DNA of 64,000 bases. Origin: Acidovorax sp. sif1233 (GTDB lineage: Bacteria; Pseudomonadota; Gammaproteobacteria; Burkholderiales; Burkholderiaceae_C). Of this stretch, positions 1 to 7,595 are shown piece after piece. How positions within the stretch are numbered: the stretch's first letter is position 1; the number at the start of each line of letters is the position of its first letter. The position numbers and the translations under genes were made by a program. The notes beneath the pieces were generated by a model that saw only the letters and a program-made list of their open reading frames with translations, made no database searches and was not told the DNA's origin. The stretch covers positions 372,001-436,000 of the forward strand of contig NZ_JAHUWZ010000001.1 in NCBI RefSeq assembly GCF_019218755.1, written 5' to 3'.

Positions 1-950
1 ACGGCCGCCACCTCCTCGATCTGGTGCGCCAGTATGGCGCCCTGCACGCCGCCCAGGCCCACGGCCTGCGATTCGGCCGTCTGCAGGTATTGGCGCGTGA
101 TGGCCCAGCGCTCGCGCTCCACGTCCATGTTCAGAATGGCCTCGCGCGCCTTGATGGCGGCAAACGTGGCCTCGGGATTGGCCAGCGTCTCGCGCAGGGC
201 GCGGTTGCTCGCGCGCAGGAATGCCTTGGCCACCTCGGGCTTCTCCTGCAGAAGCTTCCCGGCCAGCACGGCATTGCCATACAGGTTCAGGCCCGCCTTG
301 TTGTATTCGAGCACCGACAGTTCCTTGGCCGGCACGCGCGCGAACAGCGACACGGCCGAGTCGTGGAAATAGGTGGCCGCATCCACATCGCCGCGCACCA
401 CCACGTTGTCGCGCGCGCTGAAGTCGGTGGTCACCCAGTCGAACAGCTCGGGCTTGGTCTTGAGTGCGCGGGCCACCATGGGCCAGCTGCGGCGCGTGGC
501 TTCCACGGCGGCCGCCGCCACCTTCTTGCCCTTGAGCGACTGGAAATCGGTGGTGATGCCGCGGTCCTTGCGGCCGATGATGACGAAGGGCGCGCGGTTG
601 TAGTACTGGTAGATGGCCTGCACCGGCGTGTCGGCGTTCTGCGCGTGGAACTCGGCCAGCGAACTGATGTCGCCCAGGCCGATGTCGTAGGCACCGCTGG
701 CCACGCGTGTGATCGATGCCACGGAGCCTGCGCCCACGTCGATGGTCACGTCCAGGCCCTCGTCCTTGAAGTAGCCCTTGGCCTGCGCCAGGAAGAAGGG
801 CGAGGTCTGGCTCGTCACCCGAAAGTCCAGCGTGAACTTGAGCGGGGTGAGTGATGCGCCCTGCGCATGCACCACGGCAGGGGCACCCAGCGTGGCGGCG
901 ATGGAAGGGGCGAGGGTGGTCAAGAGAAAGCGGCGGCGTTGCATCAACAT
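1..950 (-). CDS. ABC transporter substrate-binding protein (SsuA/ThiY/NMT1-like), 3' end cut by window edge
   Basis: The reading frame starts at 950 (a second in-frame ATG is at 944) and runs open off the left edge, so the C-terminus is missing. The N-terminus has an arginine-rich Tat-like or Sec signal peptide (MLMQRRRFLLTTLAPS, then a hydrophobic stretch ending near AVVHAQ). The mature part has features of the NMT1/SsuA solute-binding fold: FRVTSQTSPFFLAQAKGYF, then EGLDVTIDVGAGS and the typical YDIGLGDISSLAEF segment. Such proteins bind nitrogen- or sulfur-containing organics (taurine, pyrimidine precursors, riboflavin-like compounds) in the periplasm for an ABC importer. The ligand cannot be read from the sequence. 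The neighbouring permease and ATPase would lie to the left of the window. It is divergent from the oxygenase at 1599. Confidence 0.85.
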   Translation of the reverse strand, partial: MLMQRRRFLLTTLAPSIAATLGAPAVVHAQGASLTPLKFTLDFRVTSQTSPFFLAQAKGYFKDEGLDVTIDVGAGSVASITRVASGAYDIGLGDISSLAEFHAQNADTPVQAIYQYYNRAPFVIIGRKDRGITTDFQSLKGKKVAAAAVEATRRSWPMVARALKTKPELFDWVTTDFSARDNVVVRGDVDAATYFHDSAVSLFARVPAKELSVLEYNKAGLNLYGNAVLAGKLLQEKPEVAKAFLRASNRALRETLANPEATFAAIKAREAILNMDVERERWAITRQYLQTAESQAVGLGGVQGAILAHQIEEVAA

Positions 951-1598
951 GGTGGTGGCCCAGGTTCGGTGGAATGCCCTGTACCCACAGGCGTGTGCCG
1001 CCGCGGTACCGGGTCGAACTGAGCAATTTCCGGGCGCTACCACCCGCAAGGGATGGCAGCGCTGAACGCTTCTACTCGGCAGGAGCTGATGCAGAAAGCG
1101 TGCCCGGTGTCGCGAAAGCGCTGCGCCGTGCTGAGCGCCAGGCACGTTTTGCCCAGATCTTGCCTTGGCGCAAGCCGCTGCGGGGCCCCCTGTGCGCTGG
1201 AGCTGGCAAGCGCTGGGCACGCATTTGCGGTGCGCAGGCTTGGTGCGCCGCTGCCCGGGTTTGGTGAGTGTCCGGGCCTTGGGCCGCATGGCGCGGTGCG
1301 GCTTTCCTATGGAGTGCGCGACGGCATTGCTGGCCTGCCGTTTGCTAGCATCCGGGGTAAGAGTAGAAGCGTTCAGTCCAGCCCATCCGCATTGCGTGGA
1401 CCGGCTGGCGGGTCATTGCTCTTGAAGCCGGTGGCGGCTTGCGTGCGGTGCGTGGTGCCTGTTGAAGGCCCGCGCAGCCTGCGGGCCGTTGCCATTGTCC
1501 CCTTCAAGAGCCACATGGCGCCGTGCCGCAACTTCACTCCTTGCTGCGGCCTGCCGTGTGCCTTGTTGCCATTGACGACTCAACGAGGAAATCACGCC
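951..1598. other. Intergenic region between divergent genes
   Basis: About 650 bases separate the start codons of the binding protein and the oxygenase. A plus-strand frame is open from 1053 into the oxygenase, but its translation before codon 1599 is arginine/cysteine-rich and resembles no family, so I treat it as non-coding. The stretch holds a long-range inverted repeat (1062-1077 with 1361-1376) and a short hairpin, GGCCCGC (1467-1473) with GCGGGCC (1481-1487). Promoters for both genes must lie here, but no clear -35/-10 pair stands out. Confidence 0.5.
1062..1376. repeat. 16-bp perfect inverted repeat, arms 315 bp end to end
   Basis: CTGAACGCTTCTACTC at 1062-1077 is repeated exactly in inverted orientation at 1361-1376 (GAGTAGAAGCGTTCAG). 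Just outside each arm the sequences remain similar: GGATGG occurs a few bases further out on both sides. The arms bracket about 283 bases of non-coding DNA between divergent genes. They could be the ends of a small non-autonomous element or two regulator sites that loop together. No flanking target duplication was recognised. Confidence 0.6.
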
Positions 1599-2636
1599 AT
1601 GCACAGCACTGCCGCAAACCCAACTACATCCCCCGTCTACGAACCGATCGTCGCCCCCGACGTGCTGGGCGAGCTCGAAAAAGAATCGTGCATGGGCGGC
1701 GCGATGGACGGCGAGACCTCCACGCGCGAAGTGCGCTGCATCGACATCTCCGACTTCGACAACCGCAAAGAGGAAATCGCCGAGCAGCTGTGGAGCGCGT
1801 CGGTCGACATCGGCTTCTTCCAGGTAACGAACCACGGCATCCCCGTCGAGGACATCCGCGCCGCCTTCGCGCGCGCCGAAGCCTTCTTCGACCAGCCCCA
1901 GGCCACCAAGGCCCAGTGGCCCCTGGCACGCAATGCCGGCTGGGAGCACAAGGCGCAGATCCGCCCCTCCACGCGTACGCCGGACCAGAAGGAGTCCTAC
2001 CAGGTCACGCGCCCACGCATGGCGGGCCTCTGGCCCACCGAGGCCGAACTGCCTGGCTTCCAGGCCGCCACGCTGGCATTCGAGCGCCAGTGCTGGGAAG
2101 TGGGCATGCGCCTGCTCTCGTGCTTTGCCTACAAGCTGGGCTTTGATGCGGACTTCTTCACCCGCGCCCACGACCCCGACCTGCCCACCTACCAGAGCAC
2201 GCTGCGCATGCTGCACTACTTTGCGGTGGATCCGGCGCTCAAGGACGAACTGGGCCTGTGGCGCGCCGGCGCCCACACCGATTTTGACTGCCTCACCCTG
2301 CTGTTCCAGCGCCCCGGCCAGGGCGGCCTGCAGGTGCTGCCCGGCAAGGAGGCCGAGGGCCGCCAGTGGACCAGCGTGGAGCCAGCCGAGGGCGTGATCA
2401 CCTGCAATATCGGCGACATGCTCACGCGCTGGAGCGACGACCAACTGCCCAGCAACTTCCACCGGGTGCGCAACCCTCTGCCGCACGAGTACCAGGGCGC
2501 GCGCTACAGCCTGGCTTTCTTCTGCCAAGCCAATGAGGACGCACTCATTGAAGGCCCGGCGAAGAAGTACCCGCCCATCACGGGCGCGGAGTACCTGCGC
2601 CAGCGCATCAGCGCGAACTTCTCGAATAGGTACTGA
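1599..2636 (+). CDS. 2-oxoglutarate/Fe(II)-dependent oxygenase, isopenicillin-N-synthase-like
   Basis: This 345-residue protein belongs to the 2OG-Fe(II)/isopenicillin N synthase family of cytosolic hydroxylases. The N-terminal DIOX_N region carries IDISDF and IGFFQVTNHGI. The iron ligands are visible as His226 and Asp228 (HTDFD) and His288 (NFHRV), and the 2-oxoglutarate-binding Arg302-x-Ser304 is in ARYSLAFF. The ATG at 1599 was chosen because ACGAGGAAA lies a few bases upstream and because the sequence before it has no family similarity. Length is normal for the family. It stands alone between the binding-protein gene and the convergent catabolic arm, so its substrate is unknown. Bacterial relatives act on small organic acids, amino acids or xenobiotics, and a link to the ligand of the neighbouring ABC transporter is possible. 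Confidence 0.88.
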   Translation: MHSTAANPTTSPVYEPIVAPDVLGELEKESCMGGAMDGETSTREVRCIDISDFDNRKEEIAEQLWSASVDIGFFQVTNHGIPVEDIRAAFARAEAFFDQPQATKAQWPLARNAGWEHKAQIRPSTRTPDQKESYQVTRPRMAGLWPTEAELPGFQAATLAFERQCWEVGMRLLSCFAYKLGFDADFFTRAHDPDLPTYQSTLRMLHYFAVDPALKDELGLWRAGAHTDFDCLTLLFQRPGQGGLQVLPGKEAEGRQWTSVEPAEGVITCNIGDMLTRWSDDQLPSNFHRVRNPLPHEYQGARYSLAFFCQANEDALIEGPAKKYPPITGAEYLRQRISANFSNRY

Positions 2637-2749
2637 CCACAACGCCGTGGGCTGTGTTGAATCGTCGCGGGGCCTCAAACGCGTCTCGGAAAATTTGATC
2701 CAAATACCTTGCTCCGCTTGCTGGATTGCCTGGTCTTGGACCAACGCCG

Positions 2750-3049
2750 TCAGCGTATGGAAATCACTTCCGCTTCGTATACATCAATCTGCGGAGCCTC
2801 CTCACACAAGCTTGCCATCGAGTGTGCGAAATCGCGCGAGGCTTCTACTCGGAAATGGGCCTGCAACGCGGCCAGGTCGCTCCAGCGCTCAATGAACACA
2901 AAGCGCAGCGGCTGCTGCGCGTCGCGGCTCACCTCGTGGGACACGCATCCCGCCTCCATCCGGGAGCGCAGGACATGCTCCAGGGCCAGCCGCTCAACGG
3001 TGTCCTCCGTGTCCTTGCGTGCGATCACATGGCCGGTAACGATGATCAT
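2750..3049 (-). CDS. ABM-domain protein (putative quinol monooxygenase-like)
   Basis: A 99-residue protein with the antibiotic-biosynthesis-monooxygenase (ABM) ferredoxin-like fold. It begins MIIVTGHVIARKD, has the family's central EAGCVSHEVSRDA region and RFVFIERWSDLAALQAHF, and ends in a beta strand (DVYEAEVIS). Members dimerise and oxidise quinols or other aromatic substrates without cofactors, or are merely stress-related. The ATG at 3049 is preceded by AGGAAGG. The longer frame to 3133 would overlap the SDR gene and adds only low-complexity residues. It is the last gene of the minus-strand catabolic arm, overlapping neither neighbour, and ends opposite the oxygenase. Its role in the pathway is not determined. 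Confidence 0.85.
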   Translation of the reverse strand: MIIVTGHVIARKDTEDTVERLALEHVLRSRMEAGCVSHEVSRDAQQPLRFVFIERWSDLAALQAHFRVEASRDFAHSMASLCEEAPQIDVYEAEVISIR

Positions 3050-3092
3050 GGTGTGCCTTCCTGTCGTCGGTGGTTGAAATGATGATGCCGCG

Positions 3093-3902
3093 CTAGCGCG
3101 CGCTGGCGCCGCCGTCGATAGGGATGATGGCACCGGTCATGTAGCTCGAGGCGGGTGACGCCAGCAGCAACGCGAGCCCCTGGATCTCGCGCGGCTGGGC
3201 GATACGGCCAAGCGGGATGTAGGTGCGCATGCGTTCGGCGCTTTCCGGCAGGCGCAGGCGTCCTCCGTTGATGCCGGTGGCAAATGGGCCGGGGGCGATG
3301 GCGTTCACCAGGATGTTGAAGGGCGCAAGCTCGATGGCCGCCTGGCGCACGATGTTGTTCACCGCAGCCTTGGAGGCCACGTAGGCATATCCGGAGTGCG
3401 CCTCCGCCCGCAGCCCCGCGATGGACGAGGTCACGATGATTCGCCCCTGGCCCCGGGGCTTCATGTGGCGGGTGGCCGCGCGCAGCGTGGCCAGCACGCC
3501 GCTCAGGTTCACTTGGAGCACCCGCTCCCAAGAAGCCGGGTCCACGTTCTCCAGGCGCCCAGGCTCCACCAGGAATCCGCGCCCGGCGCTCATGCCCGCG
3601 TTGGCGAACACGCAATCGATGGGCCCCTCTGCCGCCATCGCGTCGATGTTGCGGTCCACATCGGCGCCATCGCTCACGTCGATCACCCGCTGCTGCACCT
3701 TCGCGTGCGTCTTGCGCAGGCGGTGCACCTCGGCGTCCAATGCCTGGGCGTCGCTGTCGGACAGCACGACTTCCGCGCCCGCGTCCAGCAGGGCTTCTGC
3801 AATGGCCAGCCCGAGGCCACTGGCGGCACCGGTCACTAGCGCACGTTGGCCGGTCAGATCGAACAAGGAAGGCAACAAGGCCATGGCGGCTCTGCTGTGC
3901 AT
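3093..3902 (-). CDS. Short-chain dehydrogenase/reductase (SDR)
   Basis: A 269-residue classical SDR. The cofactor motif TGAASGLG is at residues 24-31, NAG follows in the middle (FANAGMS), and the catalytic set is Ser160, Tyr174 and Lys178 (YVASK). The C-terminus has the usual SSYMTGAIIPIDGG. It should oxidise an alcohol or reduce a ketone with NAD(P)(H) in the cytosol. In this operon it could act on a hydroxyacyl-CoA or a ring alcohol. The start at 3902 overlaps the stop of the SnoaL-like gene as TGATG, and GGTGGAG lies upstream. Translation is therefore probably coupled. A longer frame to 3995 runs inside the upstream gene and is not needed. Confidence 0.9.
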   Translation of the reverse strand: MHSRAAMALLPSLFDLTGQRALVTGAASGLGLAIAEALLDAGAEVVLSDSDAQALDAEVHRLRKTHAKVQQRVIDVSDGADVDRNIDAMAAEGPIDCVFANAGMSAGRGFLVEPGRLENVDPASWERVLQVNLSGVLATLRAATRHMKPRGQGRIIVTSSIAGLRAEAHSGYAYVASKAAVNNIVRQAAIELAPFNILVNAIAPGPFATGINGGRLRLPESAERMRTYIPLGRIAQPREIQGLALLLASPASSYMTGAIIPIDGGASAR

Positions 3903-4405
3903 CAACGCTCCACCTGCAGGGGAATGAGGTGGTCCCAGCGCTCGGTAGCCTCGATCATGTAGTGCACGCTCAAGGTGACGCGTTGAAAGAACCACTGCCC
4001 ATCCAGATGGATGTACTCGTCGTCAAAGCGGCCCACCACGTAGTAGCTCTTGCCGTCCCGCACGGGTCGACCGTCCAGGTAGCTGGACCCCGTGCCCCGG
4101 TCGCCCTGCACCTGCACGACATGGCTATGGATGAACTGCCGGGCCGATTGGACCGGAAACGCAGCGAAGAACGCACGGATGTTGTCCCGGCCCTGCACCT
4201 CAGGACGCCCGCCGTAGGCGACGTAGGCATCGGGGGCAAACAATTCGTAGAGGCGGTTCCCCGCATCCTCATTCACCATTTCGTGGTATCGGGCGCGCAG
4301 CGCGCGGATGGCTTCAATGCTCTCCATGCGTTCAACGCGTTCCGTGAGCGCTCGGACAAGGTCCTGCGAGGCTGAAAGGTCGGCTGGTGGGTGGACTGCG
4401 GTCAC
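3902..4405 (-). CDS. SnoaL-like / NTF2-fold protein
   Basis: A 167-residue protein of the SnoaL_4/NTF2 type: an N-terminal helix with IEAIRALRARYHEMVN, the conserved LYELFAPDAYVAYGGR, RQFIHSHVVQVQGDRGTG, and C-terminal DEYIHLDGQWFFQRVTLS. Relatives include ring-hydroxylating dioxygenase beta-like subunits, dehydratases and isomerases of steroid-like substrates. The start is a GTG at 4405, chosen because CAGGAGAG lies 6-8 bases upstream and no ATG is suitable. It overlaps the stop of the decayed SDR (GTGA). The stop overlaps the next SDR start. The position between SDR genes suggests a dehydratase, isomerase or lyase step, which is an inference. Confidence 0.82.
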   Translation of the reverse strand: MTAVHPPADLSASQDLVRALTERVERMESIEAIRALRARYHEMVNEDAGNRLYELFAPDAYVAYGGRPEVQGRDNIRAFFAAFPVQSARQFIHSHVVQVQGDRGTGSSYLDGRPVRDGKSYYVVGRFDDEYIHLDGQWFFQRVTLSVHYMIEATERWDHLIPLQVER

Positions 4406-4846
4406 TGAAGACTCTCCTGGTGAATGTGGTGGAAATCGCCCATGATCTTTTGGCTGCGGTCCCTCACGGACGCACCCGTGTGGGCATGGGGAATGACGTA
4501 GAAGCGGCGCGCATGAATCGCCTCGACCGCGGCGCGCGCTACATCCTCGGCACTGATGGCAGAAGCGGCCATGCCAGCACGCACCGCCAGTCGTCGTCCC
4601 TGGCATTCCAGGCTGTCCCGAGCACCGCCACGCCGGCGTTGTTGAAAAGCCAGTCCACACCGCCCCACCGGTTCCAGCTGGCCTCGGCCAGCCGCTCCAC
4701 GTCCGTGGCCTCGGACACGTCGCAACACTGCGCCAGGCAGGCGGCGCCTGCACCACCGCCATGCCTTCGCGGGCACAGGCCAGCGCGAGCGCGCGTTCGA
4801 TACCGCTGCCCGCGCCGGTGACAAAGGCTACCTGGGGCGTCGGCAT
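4402..4846 (-). pseudogene. Decayed SDR gene with internal deletions and frameshifts
   Basis: The frame opens like an SDR (MPTPQVAFVTGAGSGIE) at 4846. After about 33 codons the similarity moves to another frame, where CDVSEATDVERLAEA and VDWLFNNAGVAVLG (the SDR NNAG segment) can be read. It then jumps to a C-terminal SDR end (SAEDVARAAVEAIHARRFY to the stop at 4402). The remnant is 445 bases, not a multiple of three and only about half of a normal SDR gene. The region that would carry the catalytic Ser and YxxxK is missing, so no active enzyme can be made. The start (TGATG with the receptor gene) and stop (GTGA with the SnoaL gene) overlaps are still intact, so the decay looks recent. Confidence 0.85.
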
Positions 4847-5814
4847 CAGAGACTCGCTCCGGACTTGCGGATCACCTCGCCCCACTTGGCGGCCTCGGCG
4901 GCCACGAAGGGGGCAAACTGCTCGTGCGGCATGCCCATCTTGACGCTCGAAACCGCGTCCAGCGACGCTGTGACCTCGGGCGAGTGCAGTGCCTGGCCCA
5001 CCGCATCGGACAAGCGCTTGACGATGGGCGCAGGCGTGTTGGCTGGTGCAAAGACACCGCCCCAGTTCATGGCCACCACGCTGGGGATTCCGGCCTCGGC
5101 CATGGTGGGCACATTGGCGAGCACGGCCAGGCGGCTGGTGCTGGTGACGGCCAGCGCGGCAATTTTCCCGTCCCGGATCTGCGCGCGGGAGGTCTGCACG
5201 TAGTCGAACATCACATCGAGGTTGCCGGCGATCAGATCGACCATGGCCGCCGTGCTCGACTTGTAGGGGATATGGTTGAAGCGCGCGCCGGTCTGGGTTT
5301 GCAATAGTTCCAGGCAAAGGTGCGCTGACGTACCGTTGCCACCAGACCCAAAGTTGAGTTTTCCTGGTTTCTGCTTGCCGAACGCGATCACATCGGCCAT
5401 GGTGCTGAACTTCAGGCTTGGATGGGATACCAGAACGTTGGCGTTCCCCGTCAGACCGTGGATGGCCACGAAGTCCTTGACCGGGTCGTAGCGGATGTTC
5501 TTGAAGAGGGCGGTGTTGGTGCCCTGCGTGCCCTGCGTTCCGATCAGGAGGGTGTACCCGTCGGGCGCCGCACGGGCCACGAATTCGGCGCCGAGGGACC
5601 CGCTCACACCGACCCGGTTGTCGATGACCATGGGCTGGCCCAGGTTGTCGCTCAGCGCCCGTGCGATCAAACGGGCCTGGACATCGACCACGCTTCCCGC
5701 GGAGAAGGGCACGACCAGTGTGATGGGGCGCTGCGGGTAAGCGTTCTGTGCAAATGCCGAGGGCGAGAGTGCCAAAGCACCCATGGATGCCGAGAAGTGG
5801 CGGCGGTTCATCAT
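4846..5814 (-). CDS. Bug-family tripartite tricarboxylate (TTT) receptor
   Basis: A 322-residue periplasmic binding protein of the Bug family. It has a signal peptide (MMNRRHFSASMGALALS, cleavage near AFAQ), then the hallmark YPQRPITLVVPFSAGSVVDVQ, GQPMVIDNRVGVSGSLGAEFVA and YTLLIGTQGTQGTN. These receptors are highly amplified in Bordetella, Acidovorax and related genera and bind carboxylates. They work with TctAB-type membrane partners, none of which is in this window. The start at 5814 is supported by CAAGGAGACAAGACC upstream; an ATG-less extension to 5865 exists. It shares TGATG with the decayed SDR downstream. Its probable job is to capture the acid that this operon degrades. Confidence 0.92.
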   Translation of the reverse strand: MMNRRHFSASMGALALSPSAFAQNAYPQRPITLVVPFSAGSVVDVQARLIARALSDNLGQPMVIDNRVGVSGSLGAEFVARAAPDGYTLLIGTQGTQGTNTALFKNIRYDPVKDFVAIHGLTGNANVLVSHPSLKFSTMADVIAFGKQKPGKLNFGSGGNGTSAHLCLELLQTQTGARFNHIPYKSSTAAMVDLIAGNLDVMFDYVQTSRAQIRDGKIAALAVTSTSRLAVLANVPTMAEAGIPSVVAMNWGGVFAPANTPAPIVKRLSDAVGQALHSPEVTASLDAVSSVKMGMPHEQFAPFVAAEAAKWGEVIRKSGASL

Positions 5815-5883
5815 GGTCTTGTCTCCTTGTTGTGTGTTCGGCAGTGCCGCGTGTGAATGCAGCACCTCTCGTTTCGCCCTGCT

Positions 5884-6699
5884 TCAAACCATCGCGAACC
5901 CGCCGGATGCACCGATGGTCTGCCCCGTGATGAACAGCGCGCGGTCTGACGCCAGGAACGCGACGATGCCGGACACATCCGTTGGGCGGGAGAGGCGCCC
6001 CACGCCCTTGGAGATGGGGTATGCATTGAGCATCTTGCCCAGCAGCTCGTTGTTTTCCACCGTGGCGTGGATGTTCAGCGGGCCGTCCTTGATCCCCTCG
6101 TGGGACACGGCGCCAAGGGCCACCGAGTTGACCGTGACGGCGTGGCGGCCGTGCTCCCTCGCGAGGGCCTTGGCGAACCCGGCAATCGCCGCCTTGGCGC
6201 CCGAGTAAACGGCCATGTTGGCCTCGCCGATGCGGCCTGCTTCCGAGATGATGTTGATGATGCGGCCCGTCTTGCGCCCGACCATGCCGGGCAGCACGGC
6301 GCGGCAGCAGTGCATGGTGCCGTAGACGTTGAGGTTCACGATCTTGGCCCAGTCCACCACGGGTGTATCCACGAAGGCGGGTGTGCGGCCACCTTTCTCG
6401 CGGCGCTCGGGAATGATCCCCGCGTTGTTCACCAGCACGGTGATGGGCGCGCCGAAGTGCTGGGCAGCACCTGCCACCATGGCATCGACCTCCTCCAGTT
6501 GGGTGATGTCCGCAGGCGCTGCATAGGCCTTTCCGCCAGCGGCGTTGATTTCATCAACCACCGCTTGGGCACGCTCGGCAAAAAGGTCGTTCACCACCAC
6601 GCGCGCCCCTTCGGCTGCGAGTTCGATGCAAATTTGCCTGCCCACGCCTTGTCCGCCGCCAGTGACGAGAGCGACCTGTCCGTTCAATCCGAGTTCCAT
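5884..6699 (-). CDS. SDR, 3-oxoacyl reductase-like / 3-hydroxyacyl-CoA dehydrogenase-like
   Basis: A 271-residue classical SDR with TGGGQGVG at 13-20, LVNNAG at 89-94, and the catalytic Ser152, Tyr165, Lys169 (YSGAK). The C-terminus reads ALFITGQTIGASGGFAMV, where family members usually have a GG near the end. It probably interconverts a 3-hydroxyacyl and a 3-ketoacyl group, which would place it between the hydratase (6752) and the thiolase-like protein (7596) in a beta-oxidation sequence. The second and third helices and the GRTPAFVDTP insert resemble SDRs that handle CoA thioesters of cyclic acids, though I cannot assign the substrate. It sits 52 bases after the hydratase gene and 69 bases before the receptor gene. 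Confidence 0.9.
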   Translation of the reverse strand: MELGLNGQVALVTGGGQGVGRQICIELAAEGARVVVNDLFAERAQAVVDEINAAGGKAYAAPADITQLEEVDAMVAGAAQHFGAPITVLVNNAGIIPERREKGGRTPAFVDTPVVDWAKIVNLNVYGTMHCCRAVLPGMVGRKTGRIINIISEAGRIGEANMAVYSGAKAAIAGFAKALAREHGRHAVTVNSVALGAVSHEGIKDGPLNIHATVENNELLGKMLNAYPISKGVGRLSRPTDVSGIVAFLASDRALFITGQTIGASGGFAMV

Positions 6700-6751
6700 G
6701 GGATTCCTTTCGTGCGTGTTGTCTGAATGAAGTCACCAGTGCGGTATTGCA

Positions 6752-7561
6752 CTAGCGTCCTTTGAATTGGGGTTCGCGTTTCTCGACGAAGGCGCGCATG
6801 CCCTCGATGCGGTCTTCGCTGTCCACGATCATTGCGGCCGCGTAGCGTTCGTACTCCAGGCCCGAGTCCAGGTCGGTCTGCATGCCGCGGTTGATGGCGC
6901 GCTTGGCGAAACGGACTGCCAGCGGGGGGTGTTGCGCTATGCGCTGGGTCAGTTCCAGCGCAGCCGTCATCAGCTCGGCCTGCGGCACCACACGGCTGAC
7001 CAGGCCGTAGCGCAGCGCCGTCTCTGCATCCACCAGGTCGGCCGTCAGGATCAGTTCCTTGGCCCGGGCTTCACCCACCAGCCGTGGCAGCCGCTGCGTG
7101 CCACCGGCCGCCGGGATGACTCCCAGCTTGATTTCTGGCAAGCCGAAGCGCGCGTGGGAGGCCGCGATGCGCAGGTCACAGCACAGCGCAATCTCCAGCC
7201 CGCCGCCCAGGGCCACGCCGTTGATGGCAGCGATGACGGGCTTCTCGAACTCTTCGATGTTGCGAAACAGTTCGTGGGTCGCCTTCTGGCGCACGAAGTA
7301 TTCCGTGCCGCGCACCACATCGGTGGCGCGCTCCTTGATGTCGGCGCCCGCGCAGAACGCCTTGTCGCCGCTGCCGGTGATCAGAACCGCGCGCACTTGG
7401 TCGTCGTTGCGGGCCAGTTCGAAGAAGGCGCGGGCGAGGTCGGGCTTCATCGTGCTGCCCAGCGTGTTCATGCGGTCGGGCCGGTTGAGGGTGATCACGG
7501 CCACGCGGTCGCGCACCTCATAGAGCAATGTGCCCAGGTCCTGGATGTCAGGGGTAGTCAT
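6752..7561 (-). CDS. Enoyl-CoA hydratase/isomerase (crotonase family)
   Basis: A 269-residue crotonase. The oxyanion-hole segments AFCAGADIKE and NGVALGGGLEIALCCDLRIA are present, followed by FGLPEIKLGVIPAAGGTQRLPRLVG, which contains the second catalytic Glu region (PEIKLGVIP, equivalent to the hydratase glutamate), so hydratase activity is plausible. The C-terminus ends in RIEGMRAFVEKREPQFKGR, typical of the family. The ATG at 7561 has GGAAAG seven bases upstream and is preferred to an in-frame GTG at 7576. It lies between the thiolase-like gene and the SDR, so it likely adds water to an alpha,beta-unsaturated acyl-CoA made by the acyl-CoA dehydrogenase encoded on the other arm. Confidence 0.93.
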   Translation of the reverse strand: MTTPDIQDLGTLLYEVRDRVAVITLNRPDRMNTLGSTMKPDLARAFFELARNDDQVRAVLITGSGDKAFCAGADIKERATDVVRGTEYFVRQKATHELFRNIEEFEKPVIAAINGVALGGGLEIALCCDLRIAASHARFGLPEIKLGVIPAAGGTQRLPRLVGEARAKELILTADLVDAETALRYGLVSRVVPQAELMTAALELTQRIAQHPPLAVRFAKRAINRGMQTDLDSGLEYERYAAAMIVDSEDRIEGMRAFVEKREPQFKGR

Positions 7562-7595
7562 TGGATTGCTTTCCACAAAGAAGTGTGCGGCGCCG

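Noticed and set aside
1413..2744. A 443-codon minus-strand frame opposite the 2OG oxygenase
   Set aside because: The plus-strand protein has an intact metal and cofactor site. The opposite frame shows no similarity and extends into the intergenic region.
3902..5887. A 661-codon open frame on the minus strand that spans four gene positions
   Set aside because: It joins an out-of-frame reading of the Bug receptor, the start of the decayed SDR and the true SnoaL-like protein. Only the SnoaL part (from 4405) shows its own ribosome-binding site and family similarity in this frame.
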